Below, piece by piece: positions 35,175-47,209 of a stretch of 64,000 nucleotides of DNA (position 1 is the first letter of the stretch; each line of letters opens with the position of its first letter). The notes under the pieces were generated by a model. It saw only the letters and a program-made list of their open reading frames with translations. It was not told where the DNA came from and ran no database searches. The DNA comes from Cristatella mucedo (Eukaryota; Bryozoa; Phylactolaemata; Cristatellidae). Where the stretch lies: contig WPIO01000079.1 of NCBI GenBank assembly GCA_009760855.2, forward strand, positions 1,813,501 to 1,877,500, read 5' to 3'. Position numbers and translations under genes: made by a program.

Positions 35175-36150
35175 TCGCATTAATAATATGACATTTGTAT
35201 AGAGCCCGATGGTAAGAGTAAATTTCTTTTTAGGCACTTACGATATGCATTTGCAGGAAACGTGTCAATTGGTTAGTGATAGTGTGAAGAGTTTGAGCGT
35301 GCGTACGCAAACAGAGACCGTTTTTACGGACAGCTTCTTTTTAAAAATCAGGTGTGTCGTGACGTCAGACTGCAGAAAGTTCTAGGCTTTCGCTGCAAAA
35401 AAACTAATACCATTGTCTCTAAAGCGATTTGAAGTTGAAGAGAGGCACTGCTAAACGACTTTGGTCTAAGAGTGAAGAGAGTCTAGAACAAGGCCTAGCT
35501 TGATTAGTGCAGTAGTTCTGGTATGATAGGTAGGCTAGAGCAAGAGAATGATGAGGGAGAAAAAGTGAGTGACAGAAACCTTGAAGTCGCTACGCTGTTT
35601 GTGTTTTGGAACCTGTACCTGTCGATGGGAAACGGCTCACGCTGAAAGCTGTTGGCTGCAGATTTTCTAACCAGCCGCGGGCGTACTATATCAAACTGGC
35701 CAGTTGGCAGCATGTGAAGAGCGAGTGACAGAAGTCGATAAGGAATGCCACACAAAACGCAACGACCTGGCGACGTGGTGTCCCTCTGTGCTTGATTAAC
35801 TGAATTCTTGTGAGGTTACGTTACTGGAAGTAGGCAGACTTAGCGGTGAAGCTGACGAGGTTGTCTAGTGAAAGGCGACTTGTGAGCAGTCCGCATATAT
35901 TTCGTCCAGATGCTAATGGTGATATTCTAGCTAAGCCTATTATTAGAGATAGTTTTTCCAATATATAATTAGCCTTACCCTTCCTAATATTCACTAAATT
36001 ACATTTTTCGTCATTTAATTTGAGAGAGCCTACTACAATCCAAGATTAAACGTCATAAGTACAAGCAGCGGACATCAGGGAGGGTTCGAGGTACTGGGAG
36101 GCAAAGATGGATCACAGCAAGATCAGAGTGTTCTTGGTGATCAATTTGGC
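35175..36150 (-). mobile_element. LINE family A' copy (RT C-terminus and 3' UTR)
   Basis: The tail TTAATAATATGACATTTGTATAGAGCCC is followed on the minus strand by a 3' UTR and a degenerate C-terminal RT region (GTATCAC-type LRDF..., L...RFH-like). GACATCAGGGAGGGTTCGAGG at about 36065 corresponds to the PSQPSSTSN region of family A. Divergence is high and no frame persists. Confidence 0.65.
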
Positions 36151-36234
36151 GACGACGGGCGTGTAATTTGGGATTAAGTAAACATTGATCCCTACATCGC
36201 CCAGCACTGTGGATAATCCCGGAAAGACTTTCAC

Positions 36235-38290
36235 CTGTTTTGATTGACTTGCATAGGAACAGCATGCAAGTATAGTTAGTGACAATGTCCACAGTTACAG
36301 CATGCATAAGCACATAAAAGACGGACCACAGAGACTAACGAAACGGCGCTACAAATAGTTGCGCATTTAGGCTCTTTTTAAATGTGGTCCCTTCAGGAGA
36401 TATCGTGATACGGGTCTGGAGTGAGTTCCAGGCTTTAGGAGCATGTCAACCAAAGGCACGGTCTCCAAACGATTCGATATTTCTACGAGATATGGGTAAA
36501 CAGATTAGGAAAGTGGGTGATACGATACTTAGCCTGATGTAGGAGTAGATCTGATAGGTAAGCTGGAATGAAAGAGGCCTACAACTGAGTAAAGAATTAA
36601 TTCTTGAATTTGATGAGTTGCTTGACTGGGAGCCAATGTAGGTCGGCTAAGACCAATGTGATGTAGCACCTGCGTCTTTCATGACGAAAAAAGCTAGTTG
36701 CAGAGTTTTGCACCAGCTGTAAGTGCCTGCTTGCACAGGCCGGCGGACCAGCAAGCAGTGACTTACCGAAGTCAAGACGGAATGTCTCAGATGCATGGAT
36801 TAATTTAGATGCTGTATCCTTGCCTAACAAGCCCACATTTTAGCAATGTAATGTAGTTGAAATAGTCAGACTTGACCGTGCTGCTGATATTGTCGTCTGA
36901 TGAAAGGTCAATTTGGAACAGGACAACTAAATTCTTACAGACTCAACAGGGGGTATACTGGAGGAACTAATTTCGAGCATCAGCTTTTCTAATTTCTGAA
37001 TGGTAGTTGGTTTTCCTATTACTAGCAAGTTGATTTTCTCATCATTCAATTTAAGAAAAATTGCTGCCATCCATGGGCGGATGTCATCAATACATGCAAA
37101 GGCGTTGAGCGAATTCGACACGCTGGAGGTCCGGGAGGCATCAAAGCTGAGGTAAAACTGAGTTTCATCCGCATAGAAGTGAAAGTCTAGATTGTGCTTG
37201 GCAATCGCATCGGCAAGAGGGGAGTATTAATCGTGAAAAGAACCCTACCAGGCACGGATCCCTGAGGTGCATTATATTTCAGAGGTACCTCAGATGATCA
37301 GTGTCCATTCACATCAATACTCTGGAGTCTCCCATTGAGAGATCACCCGAGCCATTGCAATGCAGTGCAAGTATTCTCCAGGAGAGATGAGAGGCTCTTA
37401 AGAAGGTCCTGGCGATCGATAGTATCAAAAGCTGCTGAGCGATCGAGCAAAAGTAGCACAGATACCATAATTATGTCTGCATTTATAAGTGGGTCGTTGA
37501 ACACTTGAAGCAATTCTGACTTGGTAGAGTGATTAGCTCTAAAACCAGGTAGGAAAGTACTAGAAAGGTTTGAAATTTCAATGTATGAGTTCAGCTGCTC
37601 TGCCAAGACTCATTCCAGTGTCTTTTAGGGAATCGATAGAAATCAGACTGAACAGTACGTGCTCAAGTTCTCTTGGTCTAGTGTCGCTTTTTTGAGTAGT
37701 GGCCTGACTAAAGCGTTCTTGGGAGGCGCTGGGACATGACCTGAGGTTAATTACACTTTAAATATGTTAGTTATGCATGGCAGCAGCAGATAAATGCAAC
37801 GTAGGGGGAGGACAGTGGGAATGTGGTCTAAAGGACCATTTTTATCTTTAATAGAGAAATGTGCTTAGGGGCGAGGTCAGTAGTGACATCCTTGAGTGCA
37901 GACATTGAGGTGCCGCGAGGAATTGAGGGACACCATTCCTAGAAGGATGGAAAAAATCATAGGGACGGACTAGGTGATCTTGTCAATCTTCTTAATGAAG
38001 AAGCTAGAGAAGCGATCAAATAGATGATCACAGGAATCATTCGGTAATTAGCTGGCCTGGCAGCGGTTTAGGAGATGATTGATCGTCGATGTCAGCATTT
38101 GTTGGTTGTTGTGCATTTGTGACTGAACGATGTTTTTATAGAAGCTGGACTTAGCCTTTGTAGGATCGATTGATACGATCTACAGTAGTCCTCGTGTGCC
38201 TGTCGATATCCAGCCAGACCTGATGTGCTGAAAGCTGTATCAAGCTTTCGCTTAGTAGATCCAGGTAGATTAGTGTCTGCGGTAAGTCAA
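36235..38290 (-). mobile_element. LINE family A copy (linker to 3' UTR)
   Basis: From a 3' UTR near 36250 (hairpin lost), the minus strand holds the C-terminal domain (36597-36836), LKLNDEKINLLVIGKP (36927-37121), a YADE-type catalytic box near 37170, motif A region LLLDRSAAFDTIDRQDLL (37343-37606), and the linker/DPIPTVLL region up to about 38290, where it is 5' truncated at the GLWFTTD position. It is followed directly by family B sequence, so it may have inserted into a B copy. Confidence 0.82.
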
Positions 38291-38790
38291 AGGCCTTCAG
38301 CATACAAATGATAGCCTATCCCATGAGCTCGAATGACTTTCTCCAGAGGTTTAAGTATACATGTAGAGCAGCAAAGGACCGAAGATGGACCTGTGAGGGA
38401 CTTTACTGGGGACTGATCTGGTAGATGAGACTTGACCTCCACACGTCATGTGTTGAACACGATCGGACAAGTACGATTGGAACCACACAAGTGCCCGATC
38501 TGCCTAACCAATCGCCATTCTCAATCTTTCAGTTTGGATAACTTGATCAAGTGTTTCAAAGGCAGCTGATAGATCTAGCAGCTCTCGGGCAGTGACGTTC
38601 CCACCGTCGTTTGTGCATAGGATGTCGTTTTTTAAACGGAGGAGAGCAGTTTTGGTGGAGTGTTGCCGCATGAACCCAGATCGAAATTTTTCTGAAATAC
38701 CATTATTTTAAATTGAAGCTAGCAGCTGCTTGGCGACAGTTTTTTTAAGGTTGTTTGACAAAAATGAAAGTGGAGGAACTGGGCTACCTT
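38291..38790 (-). mobile_element. LINE family B, central RT fragment
   Basis: Minus-strand RT fragment: RAHGIGYHLYAEG (YADD box mutated), then, further 5', the counterpart of SHTQERSPLKSLKG, the LLDLSAAFETLDQVI-like motif A and the RSGFMRQHSTKTALLRLKND-like block. It corresponds to 24215-24282 plus 25979-26330 in the larger B copy. Confidence 0.78.
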
Positions 38791-38794
38791 GTTT

Positions 38795-39700
38795 TATTTG
38801 ACGGAAATCTAGTGCATGCAGAGCGTTTGGTTCGTCCTATGCGTGGGGACACTGCGATATGTCGATAGACCAATCGTCGGCAGAGCATTGGATAGTTTTA
38901 AACTAGAGGCTGAGGCAGCATTCCTTGCATGAGCTGAAATAAGCAATTGCTGCGTGTTTAGTCCCACGTCAAATAGTCTCAAACTGGTCTGAATTTTCTA
39001 ATTGGACAGTAGCTAGGGCACGCAGCACGTGCTTGAGAGTTAGCATACATGCACACTGCGAGTGGCGAGCCCACTTTAGCTTAAAATAGTCACTCGCCCT
39101 TTTAGTGTATTACGTTAACACTTTGTGTGCAATCTAGTAGCCCTTTCAATTAATTACTAATACCGTATACTTCTTGAAGATTTCATCGGTTAACTTGCAA
39201 GGGAAAATCACTAAAGATAGTAGCATGAAAGTAATGATACCTGAAATGCTTACACTGTCGTTAAAATATATCTTGACAGTATTCGGGGTACTTTAAATGC
39301 AGGGAAGAAAGCGTAAAAATCTGAAATGGTGTAATCTACAATTTCAGCACGCATAAAACGATAACAAAATCAGCACGGAGCCAGTTTGGAAAATTGACAC
39401 ATGAGAAGTGCAATTGAACTGCCTCTGCCAATATTAGCAGGCTAGTTCAACTAGCTTGAGTTTAGACGCTTTAGCTGCAGCTTTTCTACAAGTACACTAA
39501 CCTGAAGTCACTGTTCAAGAAGACAGGCAGAGACAAATTCCTCTCATAGTAGAAATCCGCACACTTTGAATTGTCATTTGGCTAAATTTAGCAAGCTGCA
39601 GCTACTCGTATTGAAGTAGGAAACTGCAAGAGATTTAAAGTACTAAAGTTTTGTTTTTAAATACCAGCGAATGATTGAGCGACCATCCGAGCTTGGTCTA
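38795..39700. other. Unassigned stretch
   Basis: No supported gene or element. Confidence 0.3.
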
Positions 39701-39705
39701 AAGCT

Positions 39706-39797
<92 letters not shown>

Positions 39798-39858
39798 ATA
39801 TATTTGTACGATGTATGAATCGTATATATTTACAATACATAACATATAAATGTACCGT

Positions 39859-39900
<42 letters not shown>

Positions 39901-39932
39901 TTATATATTTATATATGTGTGTGTGTGTGTAT
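39706..39932. repeat. (TA)n, (AC)n and (GT)n microsatellite cluster
   Basis: (TA)n at 39709-39795, (AC)n at 39859-39882, (TA)n at 39883-39900 and (GT)n at 39916-39930. The AC and GT runs around TA can pair as a hairpin. Frames rich in Tyr-Ile or Thr-His here are artefacts. Confidence 0.97.
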
Positions 39933-39954
39933 GTATGCATGTACATATATAGCT

Positions 39955-41450
39955 GCCCTGCACCCAACCGATAAGGCTTTGATGAAGCTATGCCGCTTCG
40001 TCTGTAATCTGCCGAAGTTGGCATCGGCCCATTTCCCGTTTGAGCCTTCCGGGGACGGGCGTGGCTTTGTTCGTTTTGGGATAACCGCCTACATCATACG
40101 TGCTGCACAAGCCTGTCACAAGCTGTGCTTGCCCGATGCCTGAGTTCCCCAAGTCACCTACGAACGACTCGACCTTGCCGTCATCATCTTGGATGGCGTG
40201 CCCTCATCTGATGAGTATCGTATGCATTACCTGAGCCCAGCAGCCTTCTTTCCTGGCAGCAAGGTTTACCCGATCTCGCTGAGGTCGGACGCGTATACTA
40301 GCCTCAAGCTGCTCTCCTACCGACTCTTGCTGGCTGGCCCTGAAGTGGCGGCTGTGTCTACCGAGCACGACCGCATCTAGCACTGGGTCGTGCCACGGTT
40401 GGCTTATAACGAAGCTTCAGGAGTTCGCTAGCCTTGTGGAAGGCCGGTCTTGGGCGGCCCAGCCTGCACATGGAAGAGTCAGCCGCTGCCTGGTCATGGA
40501 CAGAGTCACCACCCACAGTCACATCCAGACCACGAATGACCCCAGCCTGATCGATCATAAGGAAGCCCAATCGACTGACCTCACCCACATCCGATTCAGT
40601 GACGTCAGCACCCCTAAAGTAATGGATGCTACTGGCAGCGTTTTTCAATAAAACGCCCAAAAGCACTATCCCTGTACACAAATTCAAAACAAAAATCACG
40701 CATACAAAACAGGAAATCGCTAAAAATGCTCGTCACTGCAGGGTCGCCAAAAGGGTAGCCGGGTTCGCGGGTGCTAGGATATTCCCGCTGTGGCTCCCTA
40801 CTATCTATGCCTGCTTTTGATTGTTATGTGGGGCCCGACAACAGTAGTCCAAGGGTGGTCGACCGGGTAAACACAATTTATATAATACACGCGGAGGCGC
40901 TATACAATTACCTGTCGTTCCTGGCCTAGTTGTTCGTGTACCGTGGGCACCTGGACGTGCTGCCAGTGGCTGCTGCTTAAAGTCGGGAGCACCCCTGACG
41001 GTTACCAGCTGCCACCTATGCGCACAGAGGCCGAGAACGCTATCCACGTGCTGAACCAATTCCAACCGATGCTGCGACCCAACCTAGTTCTGGGCCGCCT
41101 AATCGGAGCTCCTCCGGCCACTGTGCTCAACTGCATGTCGTCAGGCCGAGCCCTCGCGCTGGCCGGTGGTCTGGCTCTCAAGGCAGACCTGGACATCGAC
41201 AACGGCACCGATATACTAATCGTTGATGTGACGGTGCTGGTCGACGGCAGCCACGATGCTCTGATGGCAGCGGCCCGGAACAAGAGTGATAAGTATGCAG
41301 CCATTACCCCATCTGTCATGACCACAGGCTACCGGCCGGCAGTGGTGAGGCCCTTCGCGGTCATTGCTATCTGCAGCTGGTGGCCAGTCAATGTAGCTTG
41401 TCGGACGGACCTCGGCATCCCACGCTCTGAGACAAGGGCATAGAGGTGGG
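39955..41450 (+). mobile_element. Non-LTR element C-terminus with probable restriction-like endonuclease
   Basis: A GC-richer, coding-like block bounded by TA microsatellites. The first part (CRFVCNLPKLASAHF, then FEPSGDGRGFVRF) resembles the post-RT segment of R2/NeSL-type LINEs (..LPK..P..FF....GGLGI..). A later 166-codon frame (40943-41443) contains ENAIHVLNQFQPML, which resembles the ETT.HVLN.C zinc-knuckle segment without its cysteines. It then has ILIVDVTV and ARNKSDKYAAI, fitting the PD..D.DVT...K..KY core of the restriction-like endonuclease of these elements. Stops at about 40141 and 40378 and a disrupted region at 40380-40940 show a pseudogene. No RT motif is visible upstream. The assignment rests on remembered family patterns. 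Confidence 0.55.
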
Positions 41451-41597
41451 ACTTCGTTTCCGACGACACCACCACCGGCTAGAAAGCCGTGCGGTCATTG
41501 TTCCTGAACCGGGAGGCCCGGTTAGCAACCGCGACCCTGGCTGAACAGGGCACCGCCAGCTAAGGTATAAAACACAAGTTACACAGTTTCAATAGGT

Positions 41598-41599
<2 letters not shown>

Positions 41600-41642
<43 letters not shown>

Positions 41643-41690
41643 ATATATATATATATATATATGTATATATGCATACATGTATGCATGCAT
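41600..41690. repeat. (TA)n microsatellite with ATGCATAC flank
   Basis: TA repeats with GTGTATATA interruptions, ending in ATGCATACATGTATGCATGCAT, which is itself nearly palindromic. Confidence 0.95.
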
Positions 41691-41699
41691 AATGAGTGA

Positions 41700-42815
41700 A
41701 TATGAAACTTTAGTAATACATTATTTCTTTAGCTTGCACTCACTTAAGGTGAGTTCTACGCTTTAACCTTAAAATTCACGTTGTGGACTGCCTCAGTTTA
41801 TCGCACAGCACGGCAGCGTTTCTCGGCCTCCATTGAAGGAGCAGATAGACACTGGGTGTCTGCAGCACAGGTTCACACCAGACCTGCTTCCAAGTTACAT
41901 TTTTCTGGTGCTGCAGGTTAGCATTTAGGCTGTTTCTTCGATATCTGCGAGGCTTCATGGTGGTTTCATATGTGTCGAATAGCTATTACTATGCAAAATT
42001 TATTTAAAAGAATGGACGGTATCACAAGAAGTAGTCAAAGTAGCCACAGCAATTGATTTCAGAAAACATAACGTTCTTCGCAAAGCATTCTTGCTATAAG
42101 TGTGTGCAGCGTAGTACAGTGCTGGCATCCGACTAGTGTAGCTGTCAGCCGTCTTTAGTACTCCTGCAATATAATGAAAAAGGTAATTACTGGCAAATTG
42201 TCTCGCTCTAAAACGTGATCAGTAAATTACTAGCATTAACAATAAGTGCGAACATGTTTTAACTCAGTTAGTTTAAGGATCAGATGCAGCATGATTTTAT
42301 GCAGAAATAACCCTGTTAATAACGAATACAAGAGCTGATACATTTTAAATCATTCGAAGCATAGAATACATCAGTCGCCACTACTATGTGTCAGCTATAT
42401 ATAATCTACTGAATAATTATACATGAGTGATTATTCGCGCTCTTCATTTGTGTACTTGCTTAGCTGGACACACGAGGATGTTAAAAAGCCAAAGCGTAGC
42501 TTATGAATAAAGAATCAGTTTTAGAAAGCGTGTGGCTGCCATATACTAAAAGGAGAATTAGAGAAAGCTCTGTGAGCTTCACGTTAAGTTACAATTTACC
42601 CGTTTAACCGATTTATAATTATTTTGCAATTTCGAAAGACTTGAATTGAAAACCTGCAATATTTCTGGCTTTTCTCAACCCGGAAAGGCCATCCGTTCAC
42701 CCTGGAGACTGTTGAGGACCGTTAAAACCTCATCACGAGAAATAAATGGCGTTCATCTACTAGCAGAAGGAAATTTGGTGTCAAGCGCAGGGCCTGCAAT
42801 GCCGCCATGACGTTT
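41700..42815. other. Unassigned stretch
   Basis: No supported gene, element or tandem repeat. Confidence 0.3.
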
Positions 42816-42819
42816 GCTG

Positions 42820-43266
42820 TTAGCGAGCCTCATGTGCGGCCATCGCTCCAAAGGTTCGTAGCACAATTAAGCAGATACACAAGAAGCCATGACTCGTGAC
42901 ACGACAGGTGACACGCCAGGCACCGTTCGCTGTTGACAGAATAGCACAGCGAGACCTGTTTGTGCACTTTGATGGCATTTGATGCAGCGCTGCAGGTCTC
43001 TCGCAGCAACCGGAATTGGGAAAATAGGTATACTTAACGGCTTCTAAATACGCGTCCTCCACAGATTGATGCACACTGATGTTAAACTTTCCAAAGCGCT
43101 TTACAACGGTGTCTATATGCGAAGTACGTAAGCACTTTCTGAGATGTCCGTAAGCGAATAGAGCCCGAGCACAAACGCAGCAGACTGAAAGTTGCGGGCG
43201 TATCGCCTCAAATTTTGCCAACGGAACTGCAGACAGTTGGTCGGGACAGAAGTAAGCCGCAAGCAT
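42820..43266 (-). CDS. Unrecognised 148-codon open frame
   Basis: This frame has no stop for 148 codons and many cysteines (LSVCCVCARALF, FPNSGCCERPAALHQ). I do not recognise a family. A second frame overlaps its 5' end (43113-43577) and runs into TA microsatellite, so chance openness is quite possible. No splice sites or signal peptide are evident. Confidence 0.15.
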   Translation of the reverse strand: MLAAYFCPDQLSAVPLAKFEAIRPQLSVCCVCARALFAYGHLRKCLRTSHIDTVVKRFGKFNISVHQSVEDAYLEAVKYTYFPNSGCCERPAALHQMPSKCTNRSRCAILSTANGAWRVTCRVTSHGFLCICLIVLRTFGAMAAHEAR

Positions 43267-43322
43267 AAGCCACTCACAATGGTTCCAGTCATTTCCAGAG
43301 AGTAAAGAGCGCCGGCGAAGCC

Positions 43323-43324
<2 letters not shown>

Positions 43325-43377
<53 letters not shown>

Positions 43378-43460
43378 GCACACACAACATATATATATAT
43401 ATATATGTTGTGTGTGCGTATAAATAAATAAATAAATAAATATATATATATATATATATG
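43325..43460. repeat. (TA)n / 44-bp palindrome / (AAAT)n cluster
   Basis: (TA)n at 43326-43374, a perfect spacerless palindrome at 43376-43419 (arm starts ACGCACACACAACATATATA), then (AAAT)n at 43421-43441 and (TA)n to 43460. Confidence 0.95.
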
Positions 43461-45580
43461 AATACCGGGGAATACGGGTGCAGCAACAATGCACGACTGT
43501 TTGCCGACGACAGTGGTTCGCAGCATCAGGGAAGGCACATTAAATTGCTGCTTGTTACCTCGAGATGGCAAGTTCATGTCGGCAGAGCGTAGAGAAGTCT
43601 ATTCGCCAGAAGTGGATTGTTGCAGACGCCTTGCTTCAGCCATGACGTACAGCGATTCTAGAACTCAGCCTTGCTCAAACCTTAAAGCACAACTTACTGC
43701 CTGTTAAATGCCTGTGGCACAGATGGATGAGGGCTACATGACTTCGGCTTTTATGCGTCTCAGTCAGATCGTATTAAATTACCGGTTTCTATGTAGTATA
43801 TTCAAGAAGTCACGAATAATATCTCGTCAGCCGTTGGCTGATCTAAAACACCGCAATTTCAGGCCGAAATGACGCCATGCCCCAAGAGGTCAAGCGCTGC
43901 CCACGTGCGGCCGTTCGCCGCCCGACAGATTTTCAAACTTGGCTCCCACCTAACAGGCCAGGTGTGGTAGATGCCACACCTGCCACCCCCTTGCTCTCCT
44001 CTTTTGCAATGACCCTTTACAAAACACTGAATGGTGTAGGGATTATTATAACCATTGACAGAATTTTTGAATTTTTCTTGATCTAGACTAACGGTTCTGA
44101 AATAAAGTCTGTGTAGCTGACTGACGCCCGACGAAGATATTTAACATAAGGCTCCCCTTTAACAGACATAGTCTCCCAAAGACTTATAAAGGGTTTATGT
44201 AAAAAGATTAACAAATAAAACCACTTACAAAGTATAGGCCCACTGAAACAATTTTCGGTTAATTGAAGAATGCAAAGTTTCCTTTCCTCTTTCATAGGTC
44301 ATCTAGAACGAGCTTTTGTGCTCTCATATCCGTGTCATTACTTTAGCACTGTAACTCGCTTGAGCCAGCTTCTTAGGGGAGAGTTCTCACATGTTTTAAA
44401 TCATTTAAAGAGATTACTCCGATCAAAATGTATGCCTTCTAAATTGGCAATAAAGAAATCAAAGCGTGGCTTCTGAAGTTTACTTACATTTTCTGACTCC
44501 TCAACTATACTATAGCAAAACCCGCTCTTGATGGACGAATTATATCGCCGTCTCTAGCATTCAACTGAAATTGGTTTGGTGCTCTAGCTTCCAACTCGCG
44601 AGTACGAAAAAACTGAATTCGCTTCCGGCTATTTTAATTCCGGTAAGACTAATTTCCATCTTTCAAGTCTTGGCTAAAGACGCATCTTCTCCTGCTGCCT
44701 TTCCTTTAACTTCGGAGAATGTTTCCTTTTTTCTTTCTCGCGCTTATACGTACGTGATTTATGGCATGCTATTAGCAATTGGTCCCACTAACCGGCGGCC
44801 ATGATTGTCATCATGCTAGCATTAACAAGCTGGCTTAAGCATGATGCTTCTTTGAGACACCAGAAAAGTGATTTATTTCATTATGCGTGATAATTAAACA
44901 ACGAATTCTTCCTATTATTATCAAATATGCATGCTCCAAAGTTAATGTTGCAGAATATTTACGCATAGAAGTAATCTGAACTTCAATTTGTTTAATAAAT
45001 TTATAGCTTAAATGTAGTATTTTCACCAAAAAGCGCGCTCATTTGATCGCGGCATTTACTGCAGGATTGGGCTCCAGTATTATTTAAATGTGCATCAATA
45101 AAAATTGATGCAGTTTGGGTTAGAGTTAGCATGGCTATTTTTCCAGATTTAAAATCAATCTGATCTCTCGATAAGTAGGAGAGTCTTAGGAATATTCAAC
45201 ACTTGAAATCCTTAGCATGTCTACATAAACTCTTCTTCTGTTCATTCTTCGACTCGAGGAGGAACATTATTTTTTCCCGAATTTCTCATCCTAGTCATTC
45301 AACGGTGCGGAGAGCAATTTTGCCAATGAAATTATAGTGCTAAGGTGCTTCTAAGCTGCTTATAGTCACTTAAGAAAACGAACGAAATGTCATAGCAGTT
45401 CTAAGTTCTTCATATTAAAGGCACATAGCGGGATATGGATTTGATAAATGTCAAGTTGTAGTGTGTAATGCTGCGCTTCAATGAAGAACTGAAACGCCAA
45501 ATCAACGTAAATTTGTATTCATTCTTCGCGGCTCAGATATTATTCTGATATACTTTCTACAGTAACTTACAGGAGCGATT
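43461..45580. other. Unassigned stretch
   Basis: Short open frames only; no recognisable protein, element or RNA gene. Confidence 0.3.
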
Positions 45581-45582
45581 AA

Positions 45583-45715
45583 GGAAGAAGCAACTGATTG
45601 CTGACGATTGATTGAAAGGAAGAAGCAATTGATTGCTGACGATTGATTGAAAGGAAGAAGCAATTGATTGCTGACGATTGATTGAAAGGAAGAAGCAATT
45701 GATTGCTGACGATAA
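45583..45715. repeat. 35-bp tandem repeat, about 3.8 copies
   Basis: Unit GGAAGAAGCAATTGATTGCT plus GACGATTGATTGAAA starts at 45583, 45618, 45653 and 45688. Units 2-4 are identical; unit 1 has one difference (CAACTG). Each unit contains the small palindrome GCAATTGATTGC. Confidence 0.96.
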
Positions 45716-46645
45716 GTAAGTTTCTTCCTCCTTCTGCAATCTGCAAAGATTGAGAATGTGAGATTCTGGATTTTTCTGAATGAATAATTAAGTAGTGCTA
45801 ATCATGTCTGGGAACTATATGCCTTATCGTGCTCGCAATCTTATTTTACGTTCTGTTCGTAAGAATAGTCGTTATGCAGAGGCCTGTAAAGAAATCAGAG
45901 GGCAGTCGTTTGCATTTCCCACGTTCGATTATGGCGCTTATCGAACGGTCCGTGTTGGCCGTTATTTCATTGCTCTACGTGAGGCTCATCATTCGTTCTG
46001 TCTGACGTACATGTTAATTAAAGCAGATATTCACTTATCGCTTAGACTGTCGTTTTTTTCCTCGTCGTTACTGTCACGATTCATCAAACTGTGTCAAGCG
46101 ATGTACGGCCACTGCTTGCCAGCGGCTCATCAAGAGATGGAAAACTGCGTGTTTCTGCCTAAGAAGTGAATCTGGTTTTAAAAAGCCGTGTAGCTGCTCT
46201 TGAGCCATGCGGAAAGCCAGCAAGATGACGCGAAACCTCGAATGTAATTGCAACTTACTTTCGAATGTTGTGAAACGCGGAGCTCCAATGCTCGAGGCCA
46301 GTCCTGACCTAAGCCAAGGTCGGTTGCAGGGCAGTCGACATGATGGTGTCACTCAGAGCCTTCCGTTATATTTATTCAGTAGTTCTGGTATTGCTTGCAA
46401 TCGGGCCAGGCTTACAGCCAGGGATTCTGACCTGGCATACTGGCTTATACCAATAGGCACTGGCGCAAATTCGTTCTCTCAACATTCATGCTTCCACGAA
46501 CGCCGCAGGGCAGGGTAATCACTGGAGCCAACGGGAACCCCAGGAGTCGAGGTCAAGACGAGGTCATGAGGAGCTCAATGTAACAGGCAGTAGTTGACAG
46601 CTGCAGGTTCAGTGAGCAATCTAGGTTTTGAGGTCTGCCAATCTT
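45716..46645. other. Unassigned; plus-strand open frame 45795-46169 of doubtful status
   Basis: A 124-codon plus frame (MSGNYMPYRARNLILRSVRK...) is open and not low-complexity, but I recognise no family and see no splice or promoter context. Confidence 0.2.
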
Positions 46646-46647
46646 AC

Positions 46648-46839
46648 CCGTGCAGTTGAGTATAGAACTCCAGGAACCATCGGCTTGGCATGTGATGTTA
46701 ACCGTAGGTGAAGTGTAATTCCTTCCGTATTCAAAGGCGTATCCTGTCGCACAGGTAATGACCGCAGTGCTGTTGTATGTAGTCGCATTTTTTTTCACGT
46801 CTCCATTTACAATGACAGGAGTGTCAGAGCAGTTGACGG
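46648..46839 (-). CDS. Internal exon: sushi/CCP domain B
   Basis: The minus-strand acceptor TGCTTTTCAG and donor GTAAGATT bound a 192-bp phase 1-1 exon encoding one complete sushi (complement control protein) module. It has VNCSDTPVIVNGDV (Cys1), YNSTAVITCATGYAF (Cys2), VNITCQADGSWSS (Cys3 and the invariant Trp) and LNCT (Cys4). The module is about 60 residues, the normal size. Sushi modules are extracellular, disulfide-bonded adhesion or ligand-binding units. Several N-x-S/T sites are visible. It lies 160 bp downstream of sushi exon A in the same phase, so the two almost certainly splice together. There is no sign of decay. Confidence 0.9.
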
Positions 46840-46999
46840 CTGAAAAGCATAGAGGTTCACGTGAAAGTGCATTCAATGATAACATCGCTCCATTATCTCA
46901 ATTGTATTATGGTCTTGGGTAATAAATAGTATATTGCTTCTAGACGAGAGGCGCTTATGATGTTGGCTTGGCGGCATCGCTTTGTGGCTTTGCACTCAC

Positions 47000-47206
47000 G
47001 TGCACACGTGTACGGCATCAATGACCAGGTTCTGTTGCCCAAGCATGTAACGATTTTCGTGCGCTCCCTGCTGGAGTCATTATAAGGACCGCTTATCAGT
47101 TGCATGTAGTAGCCAATTGTGCACGTATAGGATACCAGGCTACCAGTTACCAACGTCGTCGTCAGTGATAGGGTCACATTCGGAGGTGGTCCACACAGAG
47201 CATTGG
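47000..47206 (-). CDS. Internal exon: sushi/CCP domain A
   Basis: The minus-strand acceptor TTCTTTTTAG and donor GTGAGTGC delimit a 207-bp phase 1-1 exon. It encodes ALCGPPPNVTLS (Cys1), LVSYTCTIGYYM (Cys2), KIVTCLGNRTWSL (Cys3 and Trp) and PYTCA (Cys4), a full sushi domain slightly longer than usual because of an insert around SGPYNDSSRER. Like its neighbour it is symmetric, so exons can be duplicated or skipped without a frameshift. It would be in the extracellular part of a secreted or membrane protein. Upstream on the minus strand lies the Thr-rich exon at 51463-52203. Confidence 0.9.
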
Positions 47207-47209
47207 CTA

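Noticed and set aside
39643-39952. Tyr-Ile and Thr-His repeat proteins
   Set aside because: They are microsatellite artefacts.
43113-43577. 154-codon minus frame
   Set aside because: Its 5' half is (TA)n/(AAAT)n translation; the remainder overlaps another doubtful frame.
45795-46169. 124-codon plus-strand gene
   Set aside because: No recognised family, no splice or promoter evidence; kept only as an unassigned region.
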